From positions 2,046,001-2,110,000 of the forward strand of contig NZ_JBHSWH010000001.1 in assembly GCF_042661025.1 (NCBI RefSeq): a stretch of 64,000 nucleotides of DNA. The letters run 5' to 3'. The stretch comes from Flexivirga alba. GTDB taxonomy: Bacteria > Actinomycetota > Actinomycetes > Actinomycetales > Dermatophilaceae. Within the stretch, counting starts at the first letter, position 1. Each line of letters starts with the position of its first letter. The notes below the pieces were generated by a model, which searched no databases, was not told the origin of the DNA, and saw only the letters and a list, made by a program, of their open reading frames with translations. This document shows positions 37,102-46,966 of this stretch, one piece after another. The position numbers were made by a program, and so were the translations under genes.

Positions 37102-38586
37102 GTGCAAACCCTGGAACCGACTGAGAAGCCGCAGGATTGGTCGGTGAGCGACGTCGTCGTCACCGAGCCCGGCATCATCCGAAGGGCCATCGGCGCAGCG
37201 GCGATCGGGAACATCACCGAGTGGTACGACTTCGGTGTCTATGCCTATTTCGAGCCCACCATCAAAGAGGTCTTCTTCGATGGTCTGAGTGACGCGGCCG
37301 GCACGATCGCGACCTTCGGTCTCTTCGCGGTCGCGTTCCTGGTGCGCCCGTTCGGCGGCATGTTCTTCGGGCCGCTGGCCGACCGGGTCGGGCGCAACAA
37401 GGTCCTGGCAATGACGATGGTGCTGATGGCACTTGGCACCTTCGCGATCGGCTGCATCCCGAGCCGTAGCGCGATCGGTTTCATGGCGCCGGTGCTGTTG
37501 CTGCTCGCGCGCTTGTTGCAGGGTTTCTCGACCGGTGGCGAGTACGGCAATGCGATGACCTTCATCGCCGAATACGCGCCGGACCGCAAGCGCGGGTTCT
37601 GGGGCAGTTGGCTGGAGTTCGGGACGTTCACCGGTTACCTCTTCGGCGCGATCATGGTGACGGCCATGGATGGTCTGCTGTCGCACGACCAGCTGGTGTC
37701 GTGGGGCTGGCGCATCCCGTTCTTCATCGGCCTGCCGCTCGGTCTGGTGGGCGTCTACCTGCGGACCAAACTGGCCGACACTCCGGCATACCTGCAGTTG
37801 GAGAAGGAGTCGGAGGAGCGCGAGAAGGCGAACAAGAAGGAGCAGTCCGGCAGCGAGGCCAAGGGCATCCTGCACCTGTGGCCCTACATGCTGGTCTGCA
37901 TGGGCCTGGTGCTGGTCTGGAATGTCACGAACTACATGCTCACGTCATACATGCCGACCTACGTGACCGACACCTTGCCGTCCGGCGGCCAGGTCTCGGA
38001 CAACACCTCGCAGCTCATCCAGATCGCGGTCATGGTGCTGGCGCTGGCGACCATTCCGTTCCTCGGCATGCTCTCGGACCGAATCGGGCGTAAGCCGATC
38101 TGCTGGTTCGGTGCGATCGGGTTGATCGTGCTCGCCATACCGATGATTGCGCTGGTGCGCTCGCAGACGACGGTGGGCATCTTCGCCGGGCTGTTGATCA
38201 TGGCGATGCTGCTGATCTGCTTCTCGGCGACCATGCCGTCGACACTGCCGACGCTCTTCCCGACGAAGGTTCGTGGTGGCGCGCTGTCGATCGCGTTCAA
38301 CGTGTCGATCTCGGTCTTCGCCGGCACGACGTCGGTCGCCGTCGGGGGACTGGTCACACTCACCGGCGACCTCAATTGGCCTGCCTACTACCTGATCATC
38401 GCCGGCGTGATCGGCCTGGCCTCGTTGGCCTTCCTGGCCGAGCCGAACGGCCGCAAGATGTGGGGCTCCCCGCCCGCCGCGGCCACTCGTGAAGAGGCCC
38501 GCGACGTCGTGCGCGTGCTGAGGACGAAGCTCACCGAGACTCGTCACCGCGCCGGAGCGTCCGGCGAGTCCGTCCAGCAGCAGTAA
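37102..38586 (+). CDS. MFS metabolite:H+ symporter (MHS family, ProP-like)
   Basis: 494 residues from a GTG preceded by AAGGAGC. Seen: the MHS opening AAAIGNITEWYDFGVYAYFEP, the loop 2-3 motif GPLADRVGRNKVLAMTM, GGEYGNAMTFIAEYAPDRKRGFWGS and the second-half LSDRIGRKP. Twelve helices with a charged tail. Relatives carry proline/betaine, citrate or alpha-ketoglutarate; the substrate here is undecided. Confidence 0.87.
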   Translation: MQTLEPTEKPQDWSVSDVVVTEPGIIRRAIGAAAIGNITEWYDFGVYAYFEPTIKEVFFDGLSDAAGTIATFGLFAVAFLVRPFGGMFFGPLADRVGRNKVLAMTMVLMALGTFAIGCIPSRSAIGFMAPVLLLLARLLQGFSTGGEYGNAMTFIAEYAPDRKRGFWGSWLEFGTFTGYLFGAIMVTAMDGLLSHDQLVSWGWRIPFFIGLPLGLVGVYLRTKLADTPAYLQLEKESEEREKANKKEQSGSEAKGILHLWPYMLVCMGLVLVWNVTNYMLTSYMPTYVTDTLPSGGQVSDNTSQLIQIAVMVLALATIPFLGMLSDRIGRKPICWFGAIGLIVLAIPMIALVRSQTTVGIFAGLLIMAMLLICFSATMPSTLPTLFPTKVRGGALSIAFNVSISVFAGTTSVAVGGLVTLTGDLNWPAYYLIIAGVIGLASLAFLAEPNGRKMWGSPPAAATREEARDVVRVLRTKLTETRHRAGASGESVQQQ

Positions 38587-38606
38587 CGCCAGTCTGCGAG
38601 TCAGGA

Positions 38607-38648
38607 AGGGCCGCCATCCCCCGTCCTCTCGGCGTGGTGGACGGCCCT
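38607..38648 (+). terminator. hairpin terminator after the MHS transporter
   Basis: Arms AGGGCCGCCA and TGG-A-CGGCCCT (one bulged A) with a ~20-base loop, starting 20 bases after the transporter stop. Moderate support; no T-run. Confidence 0.5.
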
Positions 38649-38657
38649 GGAAGATCT

Positions 38658-38687
38658 GCAAAGAAACCTTTGCAAAGAAGTGTTTGC
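38658..38687. promoter_or_regulatory. two overlapping palindromes: ArsR-type operator
   Basis: GCAAAG-AAAC-CTTTGC at 38658-38673 and GCAAA-GAAGTG-TTTGC at 38672-38687, offset 14 bp, lie 17-46 bases before the regulator start, next to a -10-like TATTTT. A dimeric ArsR/winged-helix repressor would bind here and regulate itself and the MFS gene. Confidence 0.7.
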
Positions 38688-38703
38688 GGTGTATTTTCGT
38701 CGT

Positions 38704-39321
38704 ATGGCGAAGCAAGAGCGACGTGTGATCAATCGGGTTCGACCCGACCTCGACCAGCTGAAGGCGATGGCACACCCGGTGCGGCTGACGATGCTCGGGA
38801 AGCTGCGGGTCGACGGCCCGGCGACCGCGTCATCGCTGGCTGCACTACTCGGCCTCAACTCGGGTGCGACCAGTTATCACTTGCGGCAGCTCGCCGACGC
38901 AGGGCTGGTGGTCGAGGACACCGATCGCGGCAACAAGCGCGAGCGGTGGTGGAAGGCCGCGCACGAGTCGACGGTGACCGAGCCGTCGCGCGCCGACGAT
39001 GTCGAGGAGCGTGCCGTCCTCGGTGCCTACCACGGCGTCGTCGCGCACCAGGCTGCTGCGCAGATCGAGCAGGCCGCGGCCGAGTTCCCCGAGCTACCGA
39101 AGGAATGGGCCGACCTGGTCGGGGCCAGCGATTACAACGTCTACCTCACGCCCGAGCAGGTCCGTCGCGTGAAAGACGCCGTCCACGCCGTGCTCGGCGA
39201 AGTTGCCGAGTCGGCTCGCGATGCGGAGTCCGCGCCGGCCGACGCAGCACCCATCGTCTTCCAGTTCCACACGTTCCCGCGTCCCGGCACGTTGACGCAC
39301 CGTGACGAGGAGGGCCAATGA
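38704..39321 (+). CDS. ArsR-type helix-turn-helix regulator
   Basis: 205 residues from the ATG at 38704. The winged helix (LDQLKAMAHPVRLTMLGKLRVDGPATASSLAALLGLNSGATSYHLRQLADAGLVVEDT) is followed by a conserved-looking effector/dimer domain ending FHTFPRPGT. No Cys metal site is visible, so it senses something other than the classical ArsR metals. Its TGA is overlapped by the start of the MFS transporter gene, forming a regulator-exporter operon under the double palindrome upstream. Confidence 0.85.
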   Translation: MAKQERRVINRVRPDLDQLKAMAHPVRLTMLGKLRVDGPATASSLAALLGLNSGATSYHLRQLADAGLVVEDTDRGNKRERWWKAAHESTVTEPSRADDVEERAVLGAYHGVVAHQAAAQIEQAAAEFPELPKEWADLVGASDYNVYLTPEQVRRVKDAVHAVLGEVAESARDAESAPADAAPIVFQFHTFPRPGTLTHRDEEGQ

Positions 39322-40613
39322 TGAGCAGCCGGAGGCCGTTTGCGGCACTTGCCGTTGCGGAGGCATTCTCGATCTCGGGCACCCGACTCTCCCAGATCGC
39401 GGTGCCATGGCTGGTGCTGACCATGACGGGTTCACCGGTCTGGACCGGTGTCGTCGGCTTCGCGGAGATGCTGCCGTATGTCGTCGCAAAAGCCCTCGGT
39501 GGTCCGATCGTCGACCGCATCGGCGCGAAAGTTGTTGCTGTTACTGCCGATTCGTGCAGTGTGCTGATCGTCGGCCTGATTCCGCTACTGCACTGGCTCG
39601 GCATGCTCCAGTTGGCGTGGCTGATCCCGATCGCCGCGCTGATGGGCGTGGTGCGTGGCCCGTCGGACGGAGCGAAGTCCGCGCTGGTGCCGACCATCGC
39701 CGAGCAGGGCGACCTACCGCTCGAGCGGATCACCGGAGTGATGGGCGCGATCGAGCGTCTCGGTGGCACCGTCGGTGCCGCTGCTGCCGGTGCAGTCGTT
39801 GCGGCGATCGGTGCCCCGCAGGCGCTCCTGGTCAACGCGGTCACCTTCGCGGTCGCCGCGAGTTGCATCTCTCGCGGCGTGCGGACGACGAATGTGCAGC
39901 AACAAGAGGGTGCTTCGGCTGCGGATGGCGTGGGCTTCGCGTCATACAAGAGGCAGCTGGCGGAGGGCTGGCGCTTCCTGCGCAGTGACTCGGTGTTGGT
40001 CGGCATCACCGTGATGGTGTCGATGACGAATCTGCTGGACCAGGCGTGGACTGCGGTGCTGCTCCCGGTGTGGGCGCATGAGACGGGGCGCGGCGCGAGC
40101 GCCGTCGGCTTGGTGCTGGCGGCGATGGCAGGGCCCTCCATCCTCGGCGCGCTGATCGCTGCCGCCGTCGGCGAGCGACTGCCGCGGCTACTGGTCTACG
40201 TGATCGGCTTCCTCATCGCCGGCCTGCCACGGTTCATGGTCTTCGCGTTCGATGTTCCGCTGCCGGCCCTGGTCACGGTGCTCGCCACCTGCGGCTTCGT
40301 GTCGGGCTTCATCAACCCGATCCTGGGCGCAGTCACCTTCGAGCGGATCCCGCGGCACCTGGTCGGGCGGGTGAGTGCGCTGAAGACTTCGCTGTGCTGG
40401 GCGTTGATCCCGTTCGGCGGTCTGGTGGGCGGCGTGCTGTCGGCACTGGTCGGCTGGCGCGCCGCGACCCTCGCGGTCGGCGGCGCCTACTTCCTGGTCA
40501 CGCTGATGCCGTTGTTGCGCAAGAGTTTCCGTGAATTCAAGAAGCGCCCGACCGACGACCCGGTCGCGTCGTTGGCGGACGACCGGACCGGCCACGAAGT
40601 CGCGCCCGCCTGA
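39318..40613 (+). CDS. MFS transporter (drug-exporter-like)
   Basis: 431 residues, twelve predicted helices (for example ISGTRLSQIAVPWLVLTMTGSP, AEMLPYVVAKALGGPIVDRIGAK with the DRxGxK loop, LGGTVGAAAAGAVVAAIGAPQALL, LVTVLATCGFVSGFINPILGAV). Resembles the macrolide/enterobactin-exporter MFS group. Coupled to the upstream regulator. Likely an efflux pump induced by a compound that the regulator binds. Confidence 0.83.
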   Translation: MMSSRRPFAALAVAEAFSISGTRLSQIAVPWLVLTMTGSPVWTGVVGFAEMLPYVVAKALGGPIVDRIGAKVVAVTADSCSVLIVGLIPLLHWLGMLQLAWLIPIAALMGVVRGPSDGAKSALVPTIAEQGDLPLERITGVMGAIERLGGTVGAAAAGAVVAAIGAPQALLVNAVTFAVAASCISRGVRTTNVQQQEGASAADGVGFASYKRQLAEGWRFLRSDSVLVGITVMVSMTNLLDQAWTAVLLPVWAHETGRGASAVGLVLAAMAGPSILGALIAAAVGERLPRLLVYVIGFLIAGLPRFMVFAFDVPLPALVTVLATCGFVSGFINPILGAVTFERIPRHLVGRVSALKTSLCWALIPFGGLVGGVLSALVGWRAATLAVGGAYFLVTLMPLLRKSFREFKKRPTDDPVASLADDRTGHEVAPA

Positions 40614-40615
40614 CT

Positions 40616-40712
40616 CGCCGAGAGGCTCAGAAACGCCTCGAGAGGCTCAGCAATAGCGGCGATCAGAGCCGGTATTACTGAGCCTCTCGGCGTTTATGTG
40701 AGCCTCTCGGCG
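40616..40712. terminator. duplicated inverted repeat, bidirectional terminator
   Basis: CGCCGAGAGGCTCAG (40616-40630) and a second GAGAGGCTCAG (40640-40650) face CTGAGCCTCTCGGCG (40678-40692) and GTGAGCCTCTCGGCG (40698-40712). Two left and two right arms allow nested or alternative hairpins between the convergent MFS and gabT genes. The first right arm is followed by TTTAT. Confidence 0.7.
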
Positions 40713-40721
40713 AAGGGGTCG

Positions 40722-42062
<1,341 letters not shown>

Positions 42063-42138
42063 GGAGGGCTCCTCTGCGTGCGGCATTCTTCCTCAGTGTG
42101 GCACGCGATGACTTCGAAATCGAAAGAGGAGTCCGGCG

Positions 42139-42936
42139 TCAGTCGGCGGAGGCCTTGTCACCGAGACGGCGCAGCACCTCGTCGTGCAGAATCCCGTTGC
42201 TGGACAGGGCGTTTCCGCTCCACGGGCCGTCCTTTCCGTCGAGGCCGGTGAACCGGCCGCCGGCCTCGGTGACGATCGGCACCAGCGCCGCCATGTCATG
42301 AGCGGCCAGCTCGGGCTCGGGTGCGAAATCGATGGCTCCCTCGGCCACCAGCATGTGCGCCCAGAAATCGCCGTAGCTGCGCACGCGCCATACCTCGTCC
42401 ATCAGGTCGACGAGCGCGTCACGGCGGTCGAGGTCGGCCCAGGTGCGCCAGCCCGCGACAGAGGTCGAGGCGTCGGAAAGCTTCGAAACCCCTGATACAC
42501 CAATGCGTTTCGCGCCCGACAGGGATCGTCCGGTCCAGGCGCCGGTGCCGAGCCCGGCCCACCAACGCCGCCCGAGCGCCGGCGCGGCGACCATCCCCAC
42601 GACGGGGACCCCGTCGTCGACCAGCGCGATCAGCGTCGCCCACACCGGCACACCACGCACGAAATTCTTGGTCCCGTCGATGGGGTCGACGATCCAGCGT
42701 CGCGGGCCTTTGCCCTGCAACCCCTGCTCCTCGCCCTGCACGGCGTCGCGCGGCCGGGCCCGCTTGAGCTGGGCACGGAGGATCTCCTCGACCGCGATGT
42801 CCGCGTCGGTCACTGGAGTCAGATCGGGCTTGGCCGAGACGTGCAGGTCTTCCGCGCGAAAGCGTGAGGTGCTTGTCGGCTCGACCGCGTCCGCAAGCAC
42901 GTGGGCGAGGCGCAGGTCGTCGTCATACGTCGGCAT
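42139..42936 (-). CDS. hisN: histidinol-phosphatase (inositol-monophosphatase family)
   Basis: 265 residues. Mg2+-dependent phosphatase. Seen: the metal motifs VTDADIAVEE, QGEEQGLQG, IVDPIDGTKNFVRGVPVWATLIAL, and AAHDMAALVPIVTEAGG. Actinomycete members with this sequence pattern carry out the histidinol-phosphate step of histidine synthesis. Stands alone, not in a his operon. Confidence 0.85.
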   Translation of the reverse strand: MPTYDDDLRLAHVLADAVEPTSTSRFRAEDLHVSAKPDLTPVTDADIAVEEILRAQLKRARPRDAVQGEEQGLQGKGPRRWIVDPIDGTKNFVRGVPVWATLIALVDDGVPVVGMVAAPALGRRWWAGLGTGAWTGRSLSGAKRIGVSGVSKLSDASTSVAGWRTWADLDRRDALVDLMDEVWRVRSYGDFWAHMLVAEGAIDFAPEPELAAHDMAALVPIVTEAGGRFTGLDGKDGPWSGNALSSNGILHDEVLRRLGDKASAD

Positions 42937-42981
42937 GCCCTCGAACCTATCGGCCGAACGCCCGCTACAACGGCCCGACGC

Positions 42982-43620
42982 TCAGACCAGCGGCCAGCCC
43001 TTTTTCGCCAGCCGCTTGCGCACCCGGTCCAGGTCCGCCTCGATCGGCACGACGCCGGCCACCTGCTGCATCAACTCCTGCGCCTCGTCCTCGGAGATCG
43101 GCGTCTTGGGTTCGCCGGGCACCTTGTTGGAGGCGATGAGCTCCTTGGCGACCTGCTTGATCTCCTTCTTGGTCAGCCGGCGCTGCAGCAGCGCGAAAAG
43201 CGGAGGTAGATCGCTCGGAGGCACGCCGTCGGGGTAGCCCTCGCGCAGCCAGTCCAGGATGCGCTGGAAGAAGTTGACGCGCTCGGGGCTCTCGTCCTCT
43301 TCGTCGTCATCCGAGGTGTCGTCCGGCATCGAGGCGGGCCAGCCGACGGCGGCCAGCCGGGTCGCGACTTCCTGGACCTCGTCCTCGCTGGGCGGCGCCG
43401 ACTTGATCTGCTCGACGGCATCGGCGACGGTCTGCGCCGAGATGTCGCCATCGGGGTTGTCGGCGATCAACTGCGCGCAGATCGCCTGGACGTCGTCCGC
43501 CTTCAGCGTGCGTTGCAGCAGGGCCAGCAGCGGCGGGAAGTCCTTGGGCGGTATGCCGTCCGGGTATCCCTTGCGCAACCAGTCCACAACGGAGGTCAGC
43601 AGGTTGGTAGCCATGGTCAT
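42982..43620 (-). CDS. tandem DUF3349 protein
   Basis: 212 residues from the ATG at 43620 that overlaps the upstream stop (TGATG). Two copies of the DUF3349 domain: LLTSVVDWLRKGYPDGIPPKDFPPLLALLQRTLKADDVQAICAQLI and FFQRILDWLREGYPDGVPPSDLPPLFALLQRRLTKKEIKQVAKELI, joined by an acidic linker (DDTSDDDEEDESPE). Mycobacterial homologues have one copy, so this is an internal duplication. Third gene of the pit operon; function unknown. Confidence 0.8.
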   Translation of the reverse strand: MTMATNLLTSVVDWLRKGYPDGIPPKDFPPLLALLQRTLKADDVQAICAQLIADNPDGDISAQTVADAVEQIKSAPPSEDEVQEVATRLAAVGWPASMPDDTSDDDEEDESPERVNFFQRILDWLREGYPDGVPPSDLPPLFALLQRRLTKKEIKQVAKELIASNKVPGEPKTPISEDEAQELMQQVAGVVPIEADLDRVRKRLAKKGWPLV

Positions 43621-43901
43621 CAGAACAACCCGATCCCGAGGTAGTGGTCGATGCTCTTCTGGGTGATGTAGAGGACGCCGACGACGATTGCGGCCACGAC
43701 CACCGCGAAGACTACGTATGCCGCAAGGCGTGCCGCCACGTTGCCGGCGACGACGGTGCCGTCGTCCTGCTCGTGCTCGTCGCCCGCTTCCCAGAGACGC
43801 AGCCCCCAGGTGAACAACAGCGGTAGGCCGGCGCCGAAGATGAGGCCGGCGACCAGCACCTTCGCAGTGCCGTCCACGATGCTTGTCCAGTCGATGTTCA
43901 T
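43620..43901 (-). CDS. small membrane protein of the pit operon
   Basis: 93 residues from the ATG at 43901 (MNIDWTSIVDGTAKVL). Two membrane helices (KVLVAGLIFGAGLPLLFTWGLRL and LAAYVVFAVVVAAIVVGVLYITQ) around a polar loop EAGDEHEQDDGTVV. Lies between the Pit transporter and the DUF3349 gene, the same order as I recall in Mycobacterium (Rv0545c-Rv0544c-Rv0543c). Confidence 0.78.
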   Translation of the reverse strand: MNIDWTSIVDGTAKVLVAGLIFGAGLPLLFTWGLRLWEAGDEHEQDDGTVVAGNVAARLAAYVVFAVVVAAIVVGVLYITQKSIDHYLGIGLF

Positions 43902-43930
43902 AACTTGATCCCCTTGTCCCTGACCGCCGT

Positions 43931-45157
43931 TCAGGCGGTCGGCACCTTCGACTTCTTGCCGGATGCGGTGCTCTCGGATCCACTGCCCTTGGAGTTCTCG
44001 TCCCAGTCGGCGTTGACGTTGTCGGCGCCGACCTTCTGCTGCTGCGCCCGGTAGTAGATGTATGACGCAAGAGCGACCAGCACCAGGAAGATGACGATCG
44101 CACCGGCGACGCCGCCGATGAGGTGGCCGAGGTAGTAACTGACCGCACCGCCGGCGGCCGCACACGGCAGGGTGATCAGCCATCCGGCGGCCATTCGCCC
44201 GGCGACCGACCAGCGGACCGTCGAGCCGGGCTTGCCGACGCCGGTGCCGATGATCGAACCGGTGGCGACGTGGGTGGTGGACAGCGCCATACCGAGGTTG
44301 CTGGAGGTCAGGATGATCGCGGCGGCGGATGCCTGTGCCGCCATACCCTGTGGCGCATCGATCTCGACCAGGCCCTTGCCGAGCGTCCGGATGATCCGCC
44401 AGCCGCCGATGTAGGTGCCCAGCGCGATCGCACCCGCGCACAGGACGATGATCCAGACCGGCAGGCCGTGCGCCTCGATCTGCGCGTCGCTGAGGCTGCC
44501 GTGCGCGATGAGCGCGAGCGCGATGACGCCCATCGTCTTCTGGGCGTCACCGGTGCCGTGTGCGAGCGAGACCAGCGACGCGGTCGCGACCTGCCCCCAT
44601 CGGAAGCCCTTGTTCTGCTTCTCCGCGCTCACCTTGCGGCTGAGGGTGTAGATCCCCAGAGTGCCGATCGCCGCGACTGCGCCCGCGATGAGCGGCGACA
44701 GCAGCGCGGGGATGATCACCTTGACGACCAGGCCGTCCCAGTTGATGCCACCGGTGCCGATCGCGGCGAGGCCGGCGCCGATCAGTCCGCCGAAGAGGGC
44801 GTGCGAGGAGCTGCTGGGCAGGCCGAGCAGCCAGGTCAACAGGTTCCACAGGATGCCGCCGATGAGCCCGGCGAAGATGATGAACATCGCCTTCTGCGCA
44901 TCGATCCCGGCAATCAGACCACCGGATTTCTCCTGGATCTTCAGCACGGAGGTGGTGACGGTGACCGCGACCTCGACGGACAGGAAGCCGCCGACCAGGT
45001 TGAGGACCGCCGAGAGCGCAACGGCGGTCTTGGGCTTCAACGCTCCGGTGGCGATGGACGTGGCCATCGCGTTGCCGGTGTCGTGGAAGCCGTTGGTGAA
45101 ATCGAATCCCACGGCGGTGATCACCAGCAGGATCAGAATGAAGAGTTCGGCACTCAC
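43931..45157 (-). CDS. pit: inorganic phosphate transporter, PiT family
   Basis: 408 residues from a GTG at 45157. Seen: both PiT signature repeats, FDFTNGFHDTGNAMATSIATGAL near the start and VSLAHGTGDAQKTMGVIALAL in the middle, plus SSSSHALFGGLIGAGLA and TTHVATGSIIGTGVG. About ten helices, then a polar tail. Low-affinity phosphate/metal-phosphate symporter. First gene of a three-gene operon. Confidence 0.92.
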   Translation of the reverse strand: MSAELFILILLVITAVGFDFTNGFHDTGNAMATSIATGALKPKTAVALSAVLNLVGGFLSVEVAVTVTTSVLKIQEKSGGLIAGIDAQKAMFIIFAGLIGGILWNLLTWLLGLPSSSSHALFGGLIGAGLAAIGTGGINWDGLVVKVIIPALLSPLIAGAVAAIGTLGIYTLSRKVSAEKQNKGFRWGQVATASLVSLAHGTGDAQKTMGVIALALIAHGSLSDAQIEAHGLPVWIIVLCAGAIALGTYIGGWRIIRTLGKGLVEIDAPQGMAAQASAAAIILTSSNLGMALSTTHVATGSIIGTGVGKPGSTVRWSVAGRMAAGWLITLPCAAAGGAVSYYLGHLIGGVAGAIVIFLVLVALASYIYYRAQQQKVGADNVNADWDENSKGSGSESTASGKKSKVPTA

Positions 45158-45223
45158 AGGTCACGAGTATGACGCTGCTAGCCCGGTCGCGCGCAAGTCG
45201 GGACCGGGAGGTGGCCAATTTCT

Positions 45224-46963
45224 TCACGGAGCGTTCAAATGTTTCCCGACCTCGAGCATCCGTTGCAACCCGCCGGCGATGACGCGCGCATCGACCATCG
45301 TGGTGTCCACCGGGGGAAGTGCGGCGATCATCCGGGCCAGCACGCCGGCCATTTTCTCTGCGTCGATCGCGCGCGGCGGGTCGGTCGTCCAGCACGCCGC
45401 CAGCACGACGTATGACGCCTCGTTGAGCGACGTCTCCAGCAGATTCCACTCGGCCAGATCGGCCGGGAGATCGGTCTGTGCGAGTTGCAGGATCCGCCCG
45501 CATTGCAACTGCTCGAAGGACAGGTCACGCCGTGCGGCATACCCGCGATCGGTGCTCTGCTCGCCGTCGGCGATGAGTAGCAGCAACCGCTCGAGCGAGC
45601 GCAGCGACCGGCGGAACTGTCGACGTACCAGCGCAATTGGCGCTCGTCGGCCGGCCACCCAGATCACCGCGACCGACGTCGCTGCGCCGATCAGGGTCTC
45701 GAGCACCCGCTCGCCGGCGATCGAGCCGACCGGCCGGTAGGGGCTGCCCGCAGTGCTGATGAGCAAGGCCATTGCCGTTGCGAAGATCACCGCCAGCGCG
45801 TAGTTGCGCACGGCCAGCATCTGGATGCAGAAGACCAGCACGAGGGCGGTCACCAGCAACGTGAGACCGCTCGGGTGGGTCGCGTGGATGGCGAAGAAGA
45901 GGCCGATGCCGATCACCGTGCCGGTGACGCGATGCAGCGCGCGGTGGGTCAGTGCCAGCCGGTCGGCGGTCACCGACATGACCAGGGCCGTGGTCATGAC
46001 CGCCCAGTAGGGGTGGCCGATGTGGCTGCCGTAGGAGATCGCACAGGTCAGCAGCACCGCTGCCGCCATCCGCCGGGCTGCGAGCCAGGGCAGGGAGGAG
46101 CGCGACAGCCCCCAGCGCAGCAGGTATGACGAGTCCGGGCGCCCCAGATAGCGCCGCTGCTCGACACCGCTGACCGACACCGTGCGACCGGGCAGGTGCA
46201 CGCGCACGACCTGCTGGATGATCGACAGGTGCAGCCGGCGCAACGTGGCGTTCATCCGGCGCCACTGACGCATCCGGGGCTCGCGACCGACCGCGTCCTC
46301 CAGGATCATCGAAGCACCGAACACCGACACGAAGGCCTGGTCGCGCAGTCGGGCGAGCTGGTGGCGGGGCGTCGTCGCCCGGTCGGCATCCAGGTATGCC
46401 GCCACGGCCTCCTGGGCGGTGTCCAGCGCGTCCTGCTCCGCGTGCCGCCGTTGGGTGACCAGCTGCAGCAGTAGTGACGTCGCGGAGGCACTCACGCAGC
46501 CGATCGCACACACCAGGATCACCTTGCCGACCGGAATTCCCACAGTCGGCAGGTATGACGCGATCGCCGGCCCCATGATCAGGAACATCGCGCCGGGCGG
46601 CTCGGCCACCAGGGAGTTGTAGCCGATCACGGTCAGCAACGCGATCAGGGTCAGCACCAGCGTCAGCAGCACCGGGTCCCTGCCGACCAGGGCGCCGACG
46701 GTGACGCACGCGATGTAGGTGACGTTCAGGCCGGCCAGGATCACCAGGCGGGAGCGGACCGGGCGCGACTGTGCGATGAATCCGAGGAACGCTCCGGTGA
46801 TGCCGACCAGCCCCATGCTCGGGCCGAGCAGCACGCTGATCAGGGTCACCGCGACGACCACGATCGTCAGCACGTGCAGCGCGAACTTCCACCTCCCGGG
46901 CGCGGGCTTGATCTCCGCGAAGGTCAGTAGCTGGCGGTTGATCGCCTCGGGGCCGAGCTGCAT
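45224..46963 (-). CDS. FUSC-family membrane protein
   Basis: 579 residues. Two blocks of membrane helices (LTIVVVAVTLISVLLGPSMGLVGITGAFLGFIAQ and MAAAVLLTCAISYGSHIGHPYWAVMTTALVMSV onward), each followed by a helical cytoplasmic domain. This is the fusaric-acid-resistance/YccS-type layout with HPYWAV as the second-block signature. A possible efflux component; substrate unknown. Its start lies 3 bases after the rsgA stop, so it is probably cotranscribed with aroA-rsgA. Confidence 0.85.
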   Translation of the reverse strand: MQLGPEAINRQLLTFAEIKPAPGRWKFALHVLTIVVVAVTLISVLLGPSMGLVGITGAFLGFIAQSRPVRSRLVILAGLNVTYIACVTVGALVGRDPVLLTLVLTLIALLTVIGYNSLVAEPPGAMFLIMGPAIASYLPTVGIPVGKVILVCAIGCVSASATSLLLQLVTQRRHAEQDALDTAQEAVAAYLDADRATTPRHQLARLRDQAFVSVFGASMILEDAVGREPRMRQWRRMNATLRRLHLSIIQQVVRVHLPGRTVSVSGVEQRRYLGRPDSSYLLRWGLSRSSLPWLAARRMAAAVLLTCAISYGSHIGHPYWAVMTTALVMSVTADRLALTHRALHRVTGTVIGIGLFFAIHATHPSGLTLLVTALVLVFCIQMLAVRNYALAVIFATAMALLISTAGSPYRPVGSIAGERVLETLIGAATSVAVIWVAGRRAPIALVRRQFRRSLRSLERLLLLIADGEQSTDRGYAARRDLSFEQLQCGRILQLAQTDLPADLAEWNLLETSLNEASYVVLAACWTTDPPRAIDAEKMAGVLARMIAALPPVDTTMVDARVIAGGLQRMLEVGKHLNAP

Positions 46964-46966
46964 CGG

